DNA from: CAJXZP01 sp963974475
GTDB lineage: Bacteria; Bacteroidota; Bacteroidia; Flavobacteriales_G; Salibacteraceae
DNA: 10,708 nt
Reading direction: 5' to 3'
Assembly: GCA_963974475.1 (NCBI GenBank)
Contig: CAXBCR010000044.1
Coordinates: 1-10,708, forward strand
Below the pieces are notes generated by a model, which searched no databases, was not told where the DNA came from, and saw only the letters and a program-made list of their open reading frames with translations. A program made the position numbers and the translations under genes. Shown here one piece after another: positions 1 to 7,024 of the stretch. How positions within the stretch are numbered: position 1 is the stretch's first letter; every line of letters begins with the position of its first letter.

Positions 1-169
1 GAAGCATGTCCCGATGCGAAAGCATATATCGGGGAGTCCTTTCATCCGCACACAAAGCCAGAACGAAAGTTCTGGCTTTTTTGTGGATGAAAGTTACGAG
101 AAGCATGTCCCGATGCGAAAGCATATATCGGGGAGTCCTTTCATCCGCACACAAGGCCAGAATCAAAGT
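1..169. repeat. 99-bp tandem repeat, one full and one partial copy
   Basis: Bases 1-70 recur at 100-169 with only a few mismatches (at 56/155, 64/163 and 65/164), giving a unit of 99 bp. The second copy decays after about 70 bases. Each copy carries a hairpin with a GAAA loop: CCCGAT at 10-15 against ATCGGG at 28-33, enclosing GC-GAAA-GC, with the same element at 109-132. Copy 1 also has a long second hairpin (39-93). The unit is 33 codons long, so two + frames stay open and give a repeated peptide, but nothing supports real coding. The array may continue left of the window. Its function is unknown; it resembles a dispersed intergenic repeat of Bacteroidota genomes, which I cannot verify here. 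Confidence 0.85.
39..93. terminator. Long nested hairpin, possible intrinsic terminator
   Basis: The inner arms AAGCCAGAAC (55-64) and GTTCTGGCTT (69-78) pair perfectly around a GAAA tetraloop and are followed by a T run (77-82). An outer stem, CTTTCATCC (39-47) with GGATGAAAG (85-93), extends the structure. The near symmetry means it could act as a terminator in both directions or fold as an RNA element. In the second repeat copy the inner hairpin is broken. No gene reading into it is visible, because the window starts at the repeat. Confidence 0.6.
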
Positions 170-228
170 GCTGTGTTGTTTATTACCCTAAAACTCATAG
201 AGTATCTTTTTTTGAAGTTTCTAAATCC

Positions 229-236
229 TACCTTTG
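229..236 (+). promoter_or_regulatory. TAnnTTTG -7 promoter element for the aro run
   Basis: TACCTTTG matches the Bacteroidota primary sigma factor -7 consensus TAnnTTTG. It lies 30 bases before the ATG at 267, which would leave a leader of roughly 20-25 bases. The nearest TTG (212-214) leaves only 14 bases to the element, shorter than usual, so the -33 part is weak. Confidence 0.6.
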
Positions 237-266
237 CGCTTCACGGATATTATTTCGTTTTAGATT

Positions 267-671
267 ATGCTTAGAAGATTAAGAATTTATGGAGTAGGAC
301 TAGGACTTGGGCTGATTATGGCTTGGGCACTTTTTTTACGCGGAAGAAATACCAAGAATTATACGGCTTGGACTCCCAATAATAGAATTTTGGAAGAAGT
401 TAGACTAGATAGTAGTTTGATTTTAGACGATGCGTTTTGGTGTGAAATTACCTGTTTAGGTTTTACCAGCATTGAATACACCAAATTGCTAAATGATGGA
501 AACGTTGTTTTTGGCGATAGTCAGGTGAAAAATTGGCCACGTTCGTATAAAATTGAGTTAGCCACCGAAAAGAAAGGTACGCTGGTTTTGGTGTATTCCA
601 AAACGGAGCAAAAACATTTTGAAGTGGTTTCGGTAACTAAAAAAGGCGAAGACATTTCGTGTGATTGTTAA
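267..671 (+). CDS. Small membrane-anchored DUF4258-like protein
   Basis: A 134-residue protein. It has a basic N-terminus (MLRRLR) and one hydrophobic segment at about residues 7-24, then a soluble domain of about 110 residues that should sit outside the cytoplasm. The C-terminal half reads LNDGNVVFGDS, then PRSYKIELAT, a beta-rich stretch (LVLVYSKT, FEVVSV) and a final CDC. This resembles the DUF4258 type of small Bacteroidota protein (the pattern 'lndG.v.f..S...Y.ie'), whose function is not known. I recall such genes next to aroB in flavobacteria, but the assignment is from memory of the pattern and is moderate. The start is the only ATG in front of the hydrophobic segment and lies 30 bases after a TAnnTTTG element. 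Its stop overlaps the aroB start (TAATG), so translation is probably coupled. The two cysteines at the end could bind metal or form a disulfide. Confidence 0.75.
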   Translation: MLRRLRIYGVGLGLGLIMAWALFLRGRNTKNYTAWTPNNRILEEVRLDSSLILDDAFWCEITCLGFTSIEYTKLLNDGNVVFGDSQVKNWPRSYKIELATEKKGTLVLVYSKTEQKHFEVVSVTKKGEDISCDC

Positions 672-1750
672 TGAATATTGACGCAGGAACATATCAAGTG
701 GTGTTTGATAATGCCATGGATGAATTGGTTGAATTTGTAAATCAAAATTATCCGAAGGCAAAACGATTTATCATAGCCGATAGCAATATTATGCAATATT
801 GTCTTCCTTTAATTGATTCATATTTGGCGAAACTAAAGGTAGAACAACAAGTTTTTAGCATTGAAGCTGGGGAGGATAGTAAATCCATAGATCTTGCGCA
901 TCAGCTTTGGGAAAACTTTACCGATTTAGCCATTACTAGAGGAGATTTGATCCTGAATATTGGCGGTGGAGTAGTGAGTGATTTAGGTGGGTTTGTTGCC
1001 GCTACTTATAAGCGCGGAGTGGATGTGATAAATGTTCCCACCACATTATTGGCTATGGCCGATGCTTCTGTAGGAGGTAAGGTGGGCGTGAATTTTCATC
1101 AATTAAAAAATCAATTGGGATACTTTTCAAATCCAAAGGGAGTTTTTATTTATCCTGATTTTTTAAACACCTTACCCGATAAGGAGTTTATTTCTGGATA
1201 TGCCGAAATGGTAAAACACGCCTTAATCGCAGATTCAGAAGCTTGGAATAAAATGCGGACAAAAGGAGCGCCTTCCATAGATTTTGTGACCGAATTATTG
1301 CCTTCATCCGTAGCCATAAAAAATAGTTTTGTGAAAGAAGACCCCACCGATAAGGGGATTCGTAAAACATTGAATTTCGGTCATACGATTGGTCATGGCA
1401 TAGAAACTCTTTTTATGGATTCCGATACTGAGGTATTGCATGGAGAGGCAGTTGCAGCTGGAATGGTGGCTGCTGCGTATATTTCTAATAAAAAATCGGG
1501 ATTATCGGATAGTGATTTGATAGATATATCGACCTATATAAATGAAGTGTTTGATTTGGAATTTGTGACTTGGTTGATGGCTGAAAATTTAGCCTTACCC
1601 TTAAAACATGACAAAAAAAACGCAGGGTCTACGTTGCAATTTGTATTGATTTCAGCACCCGGTAAAGCGGTGTATAACCAAGAAGTGAGCATGGAATTGG
1701 CACTGGAGGCATTTGAATATGTGCAAGAAGTGGCGAATAAAGAAGAATGA
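671..1750 (+). CDS. aroB: 3-dehydroquinate synthase
   Basis: Converts DAHP to 3-dehydroquinate, the second step of the shikimate pathway, in the cytoplasm with NAD and a divalent metal. The ATG at 671 overlaps the previous stop in TAATG and gives 359 residues, a normal length. An in-frame TTG six bases earlier is possible but unlikely. The NAD-binding glycine motif GGGVVSDLGGF begins at about residue 98. PTTLLAMADASVGGK spans about 123-137. The metal-site glutamate lies in GYAEMVKHAL (E179), and the metal/active-site histidines lie in FGHTIGH (H238, H242) and LHGEA (H257). All key motifs are intact, so the enzyme should be active. It is followed by aroA with an ATGA overlap, so both shikimate enzymes are probably made from one transcript starting upstream of the DUF4258-like gene. 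Confidence 0.97.
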   Translation: MNIDAGTYQVVFDNAMDELVEFVNQNYPKAKRFIIADSNIMQYCLPLIDSYLAKLKVEQQVFSIEAGEDSKSIDLAHQLWENFTDLAITRGDLILNIGGGVVSDLGGFVAATYKRGVDVINVPTTLLAMADASVGGKVGVNFHQLKNQLGYFSNPKGVFIYPDFLNTLPDKEFISGYAEMVKHALIADSEAWNKMRTKGAPSIDFVTELLPSSVAIKNSFVKEDPTDKGIRKTLNFGHTIGHGIETLFMDSDTEVLHGEAVAAGMVAAAYISNKKSGLSDSDLIDISTYINEVFDLEFVTWLMAENLALPLKHDKKNAGSTLQFVLISAPGKAVYNQEVSMELALEAFEYVQEVANKEE

Positions 1751-2964
1751 AATTAATTGCTCCCCATACCATTTTGGACGTGCCGATTGTTTTACCCGCA
1801 TCCAAGAGTATTTCTAATAGACTTTTAATTATTAAAAGTTTATCGGATGAAGGCGTAATTACAAATTTATCAACGGCACAAGACACTCAAATTCTAGCTA
1901 AACTTTTACGAGAAATGCCAGCCACTTTTAATGTGGGACATGCGGGTACAGCTTTTCGGTTTCTTACCGCTTATTTAGCGATTACCCATGGAACGCATAT
2001 TTTGACAGGGTCGAGTAGAATGAAACAACGTCCTATTGGTATTTTGGTGGATGCGTTGAGAAAATTAGGCGCGGAAATAACCTATATTGAAAAGGAAGGT
2101 TTCCCCCCGTTAAAAATTACTGGAAAACCTTTGGATGGCGGACTAATAGAAATAGAATCTGGTACCAGTAGTCAATATATTAGTGCGCTAATGCTTATTG
2201 CTCCTAAGTTGAAAAATGGATTGAAAATCATTCTTTCCGGAGATGTGGTTTCGAAACCATATTTGGAGATGACGGCTCAATTAATGCGCCAATGTGGAGT
2301 GTCCGTAAATTATGATAGTGACATTATTACGATTCCAAATTCCAGCTATCACTTTTCATTAATTAAAGTGGAATACGATTGGTCGGCAGTGGCATTTTGG
2401 TATGAAATGGTGGTTTTTGGAAGATTAGCGCACTTATATATCCAAGGGCTCAAGCTCAATAGTCTGCAAGGAGATGCTAAGGTGGTCAGCCTATTTGAAA
2501 CCATTGGAGTGAAAAGTGAATTTGATGAAAATGGATTGCATTTGAGTTATGTGAAGTCGGATTTAAATCAAAATAAGACCCTTGATTTTAAAGAAACACC
2601 TGATTTGGTTCAACCCTTTTTGGCTACCATTGGGTTTTTGAATGCTAAAAAAGAATTGACCGGAACACATACCCTGCAATTTAAAGAAACCGACCGTTTA
2701 AAAGCCATGAAAAACGAACTCGCCAAATTTGGAATTCAAATTAAGGGAGACCATAATAGCGTAGAGTTAGTGTCTGGTTGGGATGGTGTAAAAAGAAGTT
2801 GCGTAAATATAAATACCTATCAAGACCATAGAATGGCGATGGCTTTTGCGGCCTTTTCGCTTTGTACCGATGAATTGGAAATAGAAAACCCAGATGTGGT
2901 TGAGAAATCGTATCCCAATTTTTGGAATGAACTCGAAAAGCTTGGTTTTACAATGGTTTCGTAA
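1747..2964 (+). CDS. aroA: 3-phosphoshikimate 1-carboxyvinyltransferase (EPSP synthase)
   Basis: Joins shikimate-3-phosphate and phosphoenolpyruvate to EPSP, the sixth shikimate pathway step, in the cytoplasm. The protein has 405 residues, slightly shorter than the 427 of E. coli, as is usual in Bacteroidota. Visible motifs are KSISNR (20-25, substrate lysine K20), GHAGTAFRF (64-72, PEP loop), SRMKQRP (90-96), SSQYISALM, the catalytic aspartate in TPDLVQP (D286), KETDRL (E314, R317) and YQDHRMAMAFA, with PNFW near the end. The residue after the PEP-loop arginine is Phe72 where E. coli has Pro101, a position where substitutions affect glyphosate sensitivity. The start overlaps the aroB stop in ATGA. 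The 3' end overlaps the oppositely oriented dehydrogenase gene by 17 bases and no terminator is visible. Confidence 0.97.
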   Translation: MKLIAPHTILDVPIVLPASKSISNRLLIIKSLSDEGVITNLSTAQDTQILAKLLREMPATFNVGHAGTAFRFLTAYLAITHGTHILTGSSRMKQRPIGILVDALRKLGAEITYIEKEGFPPLKITGKPLDGGLIEIESGTSSQYISALMLIAPKLKNGLKIILSGDVVSKPYLEMTAQLMRQCGVSVNYDSDIITIPNSSYHFSLIKVEYDWSAVAFWYEMVVFGRLAHLYIQGLKLNSLQGDAKVVSLFETIGVKSEFDENGLHLSYVKSDLNQNKTLDFKETPDLVQPFLATIGFLNAKKELTGTHTLQFKETDRLKAMKNELAKFGIQIKGDHNSVELVSGWDGVKRSCVNINTYQDHRMAMAFAAFSLCTDELEIENPDVVEKSYPNFWNELEKLGFTMVS

Positions 2965-3733
2965 TACTTTTTGTTAAAGCCGTTACCCAACTCCGAGGTG
3001 AAAACCGAACGGAGGCTACCGATATTTTGTTTAATAAACCCGAAACCTTCACGGATTCAGAATTCATCATGGCGTAAAATCCATCTTTAGCTACCTCGTA
3101 TGGGGTAGAGACTTTCTGTTTTGCAAACAAACCGGAGTTGTTCATTCCATCCGCAGCTGCCACAAATCCAGTTTCAGTAGGTCCCGGACAAAGGGTGGTC
3201 ACAGAGACACCGGTTCCCGAAAGTTCGCTATGGATGGCTTCGCTAAATGATAGCACAAATGCTTTGGAAGCAAAGTAAGTGGATAAATAAGGGCCTGGCA
3301 TAAAGGCTGCCGTGGAGGCAATATTTAATACTTTCCCAGAACCATGACGTACCATTTTTTCGGTATATAGTTTAGTGAGAATTACCAATGCGCGGATATT
3401 TAAATCCATCAATTTTAGGTGGTCTTCTAATTTGGTTTCGTGCAACAATCCGAAAACACCTATGCCCGCATTATTTACTAGATGATCTATCCTTATATTA
3501 TTTTGGGTAGTAAAGTCTACTACTTTTCTCACATCAGCTTCTATCGACAAATCGGCTGAAACAATAGAAACGCTTACGCCATATTTTTCTATGATTTCTT
3601 GTTGTGCCTTTTTTAATTTGGATTCGGTACGCGCTACTAGTACTAAATTGTATTTGTTAAGCGCATGGATTTTAGCTAATTCTAAGCCTATTCCACTTGT
3701 GGCTCCCGTTATGAGTGCTGTAAGTTTCGACAT
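2948..3733 (-). CDS. Classical short-chain dehydrogenase/reductase
   Basis: A 261-residue NAD(P)-dependent oxidoreductase of the classical SDR family with a Rossmann fold. It has the cofactor glycine motif TGATSGIG (9-16), NNAG (87-90), the active-site asparagine N112, catalytic Ser140 (NIAST) and Tyr153/Lys157 (YFASK), and the PGP motif after strand six (183-185). Arg35 at the end of the second strand (LVAR) suggests NADP(H) rather than NAD(H). Sequences of this style are often labelled DltE-like or YqjQ-like oxidoreductases; the substrate cannot be read from the sequence. All catalytic residues are present. The gene lies 53 bases downstream of the helix-hairpin-helix barrel gene on the same strand and may be read with it. 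A weak -7-like TACATTTA (complement of 3756-3763) could serve it alone. It converges on aroA with overlapping ends. Confidence 0.93.
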   Translation of the reverse strand: MSKLTALITGATSGIGLELAKIHALNKYNLVLVARTESKLKKAQQEIIEKYGVSVSIVSADLSIEADVRKVVDFTTQNNIRIDHLVNNAGIGVFGLLHETKLEDHLKLMDLNIRALVILTKLYTEKMVRHGSGKVLNIASTAAFMPGPYLSTYFASKAFVLSFSEAIHSELSGTGVSVTTLCPGPTETGFVAAADGMNNSGLFAKQKVSTPYEVAKDGFYAMMNSESVKVSGLLNKISVASVRFSPRSWVTALTKSITKPL

Positions 3734-3786
3734 GTGTACTAATTTATTGAATGGGTAAATGTACCGAAAATAACGAGAGAAAAGGA

Positions 3787-5865
3787 TTAAAACTTAAATC
3801 TAACTTGAACTCTTACTTCCGTTTTATGCGGAGCTTGTATCATTTCGGTACCGGAGCCAAACACGGTTTCATGACTCAAGAAGGTACGAGAAGCCTTTGC
3901 CCAAAACTCAAAGCTGCGAGATAATTTATAATGATACACCAAAAACGCGCGTGCCCCACGGCCATTAAATGCGGGTACACTGAAATAATATAAAACATCA
4001 TTTTCGTAAGCGTATATTCTAGCATTGTAATCGCCAATATCAAATAAGGCTACCCTGCCGGTCAAAGTAGATTTATAGTCCATAAAATGGACTTGAAAAT
4101 CTTGGTAAATCACAAACCCTTTGCCGTTTGGCGCTCCCGGATAATCAGAAGCACTCAATTCTACCCGACTATTTAATTTTAATCTAGAAGAAGCCTGATA
4201 CGTTAAATGAAAACGGAGGTAACTGCGACTTACATCGGTGAGACTATTAATTTTTTGGTCCAGTTTATCACTGTTGGTTTGAATTTCTTTCCGATACCTG
4301 GAATACACGCTTAAAGAACGATTAATTTGCCATTGCAAACGCATCATGTAATCTAATCCGTTGGATGGACCATCTGCTCTATACGACAACCAATCAAATT
4401 GATATTTGTCAACGTATCCGGTTAATACTAGTCCGTTAGCTACGTCTGCCTTTAAACCAACATAGACCCCTTTTTCATTGTTGTTGTCCGACTTTTCGCC
4501 AAAAGAATTGGCGTAAACGCTTAAGTAATTGGGTTGAAAATTTCTATTAATTATGGTCACACTTAGGCGGTCATCTAGCTTGACTAAGGCACCTCCTATG
4601 TAGGCCCAACCTCCGTTACTACTAGTAGAAAACTCACCGAAAAAATTGATGTTTTTTAATAGAATGTTGGCATCAATCCCGGCATTGTACCATTGATTGG
4701 TATCAATCAAAAACTTTTGATATAACTGCGGACTTCGAGAAAATTGTGTTCCGTATTTAGAGTGGACCACACGTGCCCCTAGCTTTACTGCATTCTTACT
4801 CCAGCCTAAATTGGCTCCCATTATTTGTTCAGAAATGGCCTTTTTATCGGTTATTTCACCCGGTGTTCGGTGCAAGCCCGATTGCTGAAGAGAGGTAAAT
4901 GCCCGGTCTTGTGCGTCTAGCGTATCTTGAGCCGCAATGTTGGCGTCAATTCCTTTTTTAGAATAAAAGGCGGTAAGCTCAAAATCCTTAATTTGAACCG
5001 TAGTTCCCGCGCCACGTAAAAAGTTGTTCTCGTTTCTGGATGCGTATGGCGATAGTTTTCTAGCGTATCTCACCACATTTAAGGCATCGGCCGTTTTGCG
5101 GTAGCTAAATCCACTCCAAAAGGTGAGTCCCTGACCAAATTGTGCGTGAAAATCACCAATTGCCAATTGTTTTACCACCCCAATGTTGGTGGCATATAAA
5201 TGAGCAGAATAAAAATCAAATCCGTTTGAGTTACTTCCTTTAAAAAATTCCTCTCCTGGGTCTTTTTCTGCGGTGAAACCAAACGAAAGTTTGTTGCCAT
5301 GCTTAAAACGGTAGCGTAAATACAATCGGTTTGGGTCGCCCATATAACGTGCGTTTTCACTTGTAGTAGCATCCTTTGGTCGGTAGCCTTCTTGTTTTTC
5401 GGCTACCATTCCCCATAAAGACATCACTTCTTGATTACCAAATTTCAGTGATCGTTTTATGTTGAAATTATTTTTTTTGTGACTCGGTGTTACTTCTACA
5501 AATGGAATAATGTTTTGAATGGTAATTAAATCAAACCCGTATAAATTCCGCAATTCATAAATGGTAATAAAATCACCTTTTTTAATCCGGTAGTTTAATA
5601 GCGTACGCATCTGGAAAGGACTTAATAAATTAAGTGACTCCAATTCTTCTAGTGTGGCAGTATTTATATTTAACGGATGATCAAAATAGTCAGTAAGAAT
5701 TTCAATAAGGTTAGAAAAATCAATGGTAGACGATTCATATTGTTGGGCAATAAACTCAATTCGCTGTTGAATTACATCATTCTTCAGTTCTTTTTCCTGA
5801 GAGAATGCCTGGGTAGGTACCCAAAAAGCCAAAATGATTAGTATATGTTTTATTGCGTTTCTCAC
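3787..5865 (-). CDS. Helix-hairpin-helix plus outer-membrane beta-barrel protein
   Basis: A 692-residue protein starting with a signal peptide (about 1-22, ending TQAFS before QEK). Residues 65-125 resemble the paired helix-hairpin-helix region of ComEA and GspK-type proteins (NINTATLEEL, LLNYRIKKGDF, IYELRNLYGF, IIPFVEV). From about 130 to the end the pattern is alternating polar/aromatic strands with many Tyr, Arg and Phe, ending in VRVQVRFKF with a terminal Phe, as expected for a barrel inserted by the BAM machinery. It starts at GTG (5863-5865), overlapping the stop of the upstream barrel gene (GTGA); this start is preferred because it gives a proper basic plus hydrophobic signal peptide. 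The first hairpin has LNLLS where DNA-binding versions have LPGIG, so DNA binding is uncertain. The function is unknown; such proteins are widespread in Bacteroidota and sometimes misnamed GspK or ComEA. Confidence 0.88.
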   Translation of the reverse strand: MRNAIKHILIILAFWVPTQAFSQEKELKNDVIQQRIEFIAQQYESSTIDFSNLIEILTDYFDHPLNINTATLEELESLNLLSPFQMRTLLNYRIKKGDFITIYELRNLYGFDLITIQNIIPFVEVTPSHKKNNFNIKRSLKFGNQEVMSLWGMVAEKQEGYRPKDATTSENARYMGDPNRLYLRYRFKHGNKLSFGFTAEKDPGEEFFKGSNSNGFDFYSAHLYATNIGVVKQLAIGDFHAQFGQGLTFWSGFSYRKTADALNVVRYARKLSPYASRNENNFLRGAGTTVQIKDFELTAFYSKKGIDANIAAQDTLDAQDRAFTSLQQSGLHRTPGEITDKKAISEQIMGANLGWSKNAVKLGARVVHSKYGTQFSRSPQLYQKFLIDTNQWYNAGIDANILLKNINFFGEFSTSSNGGWAYIGGALVKLDDRLSVTIINRNFQPNYLSVYANSFGEKSDNNNEKGVYVGLKADVANGLVLTGYVDKYQFDWLSYRADGPSNGLDYMMRLQWQINRSLSVYSRYRKEIQTNSDKLDQKINSLTDVSRSYLRFHLTYQASSRLKLNSRVELSASDYPGAPNGKGFVIYQDFQVHFMDYKSTLTGRVALFDIGDYNARIYAYENDVLYYFSVPAFNGRGARAFLVYHYKLSRSFEFWAKASRTFLSHETVFGSGTEMIQAPHKTEVRVQVRFKF

Positions 5866-6695
5866 TTTTTACTAAGCGTATAGCTCAATGATGCTTGAGA
5901 AATGTAACCAATATAAGTTTGGTGACTAAAGCCCAGGTCAAAATTAAATCCTTTTAATTTTACGCCAAGCCCACCGTTAAAGTGGAAATCGTAAGTGTTT
6001 AAACCGCCTCTAAAATATAATGCATCAACAGGATGGTATTCGATTCCTACTTTTAAATTGGGGTCTAAGTCAATGTTCTTTTCAATATCGATTACGGCAA
6101 ACACCTTTTTAGAGAACTTGTAATTTAATCCTAACCGGATAATCATCGGAATTTGTTCTTTGTAATCACCACTAAATTTAGTGTTAGGTACATTGAATAT
6201 GTGAGCCGCAAAAGTGAGTTTTTCGGTTGCTTTGGCTTGGATTCCTATTTCCGCGGTAATACCCGATTTGTTTTGGGTTTGCGCTTCCGTTATGGACACT
6301 AAGAGATAATCTAATTGAATACCTAACGAAATACGTTTGGAAATTTTCATTCCGTAAGCGAGGCCAAATTTATTCTCGTTGTAATCGGAATACCCAAACT
6401 GTTGTACTGTCAATCCAAAAGTTCCCCATTTAACAGGTAGCGCCATGTTTAATGTTTTCAATCCCAATTCAGATAAGCCAAATCGGTTTTCATAAGCGAA
6501 ACCAATTCCAAATTCTTTTAAATATGCAAGCCCCGCTTGATTATTGTTGGTACTCCAAACGTCATGAAGAGTCAGGTTGGCGTTTCCTAATCCAAGTGAG
6601 CGTGCACCAGAAGATAGGTTTCCAGATGCATTAACATTTTGAATTGTAACAATTTGAGCTATTAGTACTGTAAGTATAGCAATGCGTTTTAACAT
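5862..6695 (-). CDS. PorV/PorQ-like outer-membrane beta-barrel protein
   Basis: A 277-residue protein with a signal peptide (about 1-23, cleavage near NVNA before SGN). The segment GARSLGLGNANLTLHDVWST and the following NNNQAGLAYL are typical of the PorV/PorQ (FadL-like) barrel group, in which a conserved N-terminal stretch plugs the barrel. The rest is a regular series of amphipathic strands (FGIGFAYEN, FGLTVQQFGY, ISLGIQLDYLLV, LYFRGGLNTY, FNFDLGFSHQ) ending LSYTLSKK. PorV and PorQ belong to the type IX secretion system, but this family also has many members outside that role, and this one is shorter than PorV. It starts at ATG 6695 and overlaps the next gene by four bases (GTGA), so the two outer-membrane proteins are probably made together and may work together. 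It is divergent from the cytochrome gene across a 329-base gap. Confidence 0.85.
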   Translation of the reverse strand: MLKRIAILTVLIAQIVTIQNVNASGNLSSGARSLGLGNANLTLHDVWSTNNNQAGLAYLKEFGIGFAYENRFGLSELGLKTLNMALPVKWGTFGLTVQQFGYSDYNENKFGLAYGMKISKRISLGIQLDYLLVSITEAQTQNKSGITAEIGIQAKATEKLTFAAHIFNVPNTKFSGDYKEQIPMIIRLGLNYKFSKKVFAVIDIEKNIDLDPNLKVGIEYHPVDALYFRGGLNTYDFHFNGGLGVKLKGFNFDLGFSHQTYIGYISQASLSYTLSKK

Positions 6696-6823
6696 GAAGC
6701 CAAAATAAACATATTTTATTGTTGGAGGAGACTTTTGGGCTACAAGAAATGCCTAAGTTGAATCTGTTTTTTTAACTATTAGGCTGTAATTTAACGTGAT
6801 TATTGATCATTGGTTTAGATAGC

Positions 6824-6835
6824 TGATAAAAATCA
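6824..6835. promoter_or_regulatory. FNR/DNR-type operator upstream of cytochrome c
   Basis: TGATAAAAATCA is a perfect inverted repeat, TGAT-N4-ATCA, which is the core of the E. coli FNR and Pseudomonas DNR consensus TTGAT-N4-ATCAA. The identical 12-mer lies upstream of nosZ (7600-7611) and a variant lies upstream of the third nos gene (9834-9845). The centre is about 195 bases before the cytochrome ATG and about 134 bases before the divergent barrel gene, so it could act on either. Confidence 0.65.
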
Positions 6836-6867
6836 TAAATTGGGTAAGTGAAAATAAAAGAGTTCAA

Positions 6868-6894
6868 TATCTTTTAATAGGAATTAAACAATTG
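6868..6894 (+). promoter_or_regulatory. Candidate regulated promoter, block shared with nosZ
   Basis: TATCTTTT (6868-6875) matches seven of eight positions of TAnnTTTG. It begins a stretch (ATCTTTTAATAG, two differing bases, then ATTAAAC) that recurs upstream of nosZ at 7666-7690 with one gap and four mismatches. The FNR-like palindrome is centred about 42 bases upstream of the middle of the -7-like element, so the palindrome would sit near -50. Confidence 0.4.
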
Positions 6895-6983
6895 ATAATA
6901 AATAGATTAAATGAGATTTAGTTAGGCTGCTTTAGCTGAAATAAAAACAAAAGAACTTCTGTATTAAAATCAATAGCAAGCTT

Positions 6984-6991
6984 TACATTTG
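6984..6991 (+). promoter_or_regulatory. TAnnTTTG -7 element close to the cytochrome gene
   Basis: TACATTTG matches the Bacteroidota -7 consensus exactly, 33 bases before the ATG at 7025. The -33 region is poor: only CTG at 6959-6961, with a 22-base spacer. This may be a second, constitutive start for the cytochrome, far from the palindrome. Confidence 0.5.
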
Positions 6992-7024
6992 TCATCCAAT
7001 TGTAACAAAGAAAAAAACAAAAAG

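Larger units (their letters stand above)
6696..7024. other. Divergent intergenic region with nos control sites
   Basis: A 329-base AT-rich gap between the outgoing - strand barrel gene and the cytochrome gene. It holds the FNR-like palindrome at 6824-6835, a candidate promoter block at 6868-6894 and a perfect TAnnTTTG at 6984-6991. No convincing promoter for the - strand gene was found: the best match, TTATTTTG (complement of 6701-6708), sits only five bases from its ATG and has no -33 partner. No open frame of interest or RNA gene was seen. Confidence 0.7.

Noticed and set aside
6..274. Two overlapping open frames across the tandem repeat (61 and 86 codons)
   Set aside because: They are open only because the repeat period is a multiple of three. 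The peptides are repeat translations in two frames at once, with no ribosome site or domain.
665..670. TTG start six bases upstream for aroB
   Set aside because: The ATG at 671 forms a normal TAATG coupling and fits the family's N-terminus.
6701..6708. - strand -7-like TTATTTTG before the PorV-like gene
   Set aside because: Only five bases from the ATG, one mismatch, and no -33 partner at the proper distance.
6801..6812. TATTGATCATTG as a further FNR-type site
   Set aside because: It contains a short TGATCA palindrome but the half-site spacing does not fit TGAT-N4-ATCA and it does not recur at the other nos genes.
6989..7024. TTG start 36 bases upstream for the cytochrome
   Set aside because: It would place a polar, lysine-rich stretch before the lipoprotein signal and lies inside the promoter element; ATG 7025 gives a clean signal peptide.
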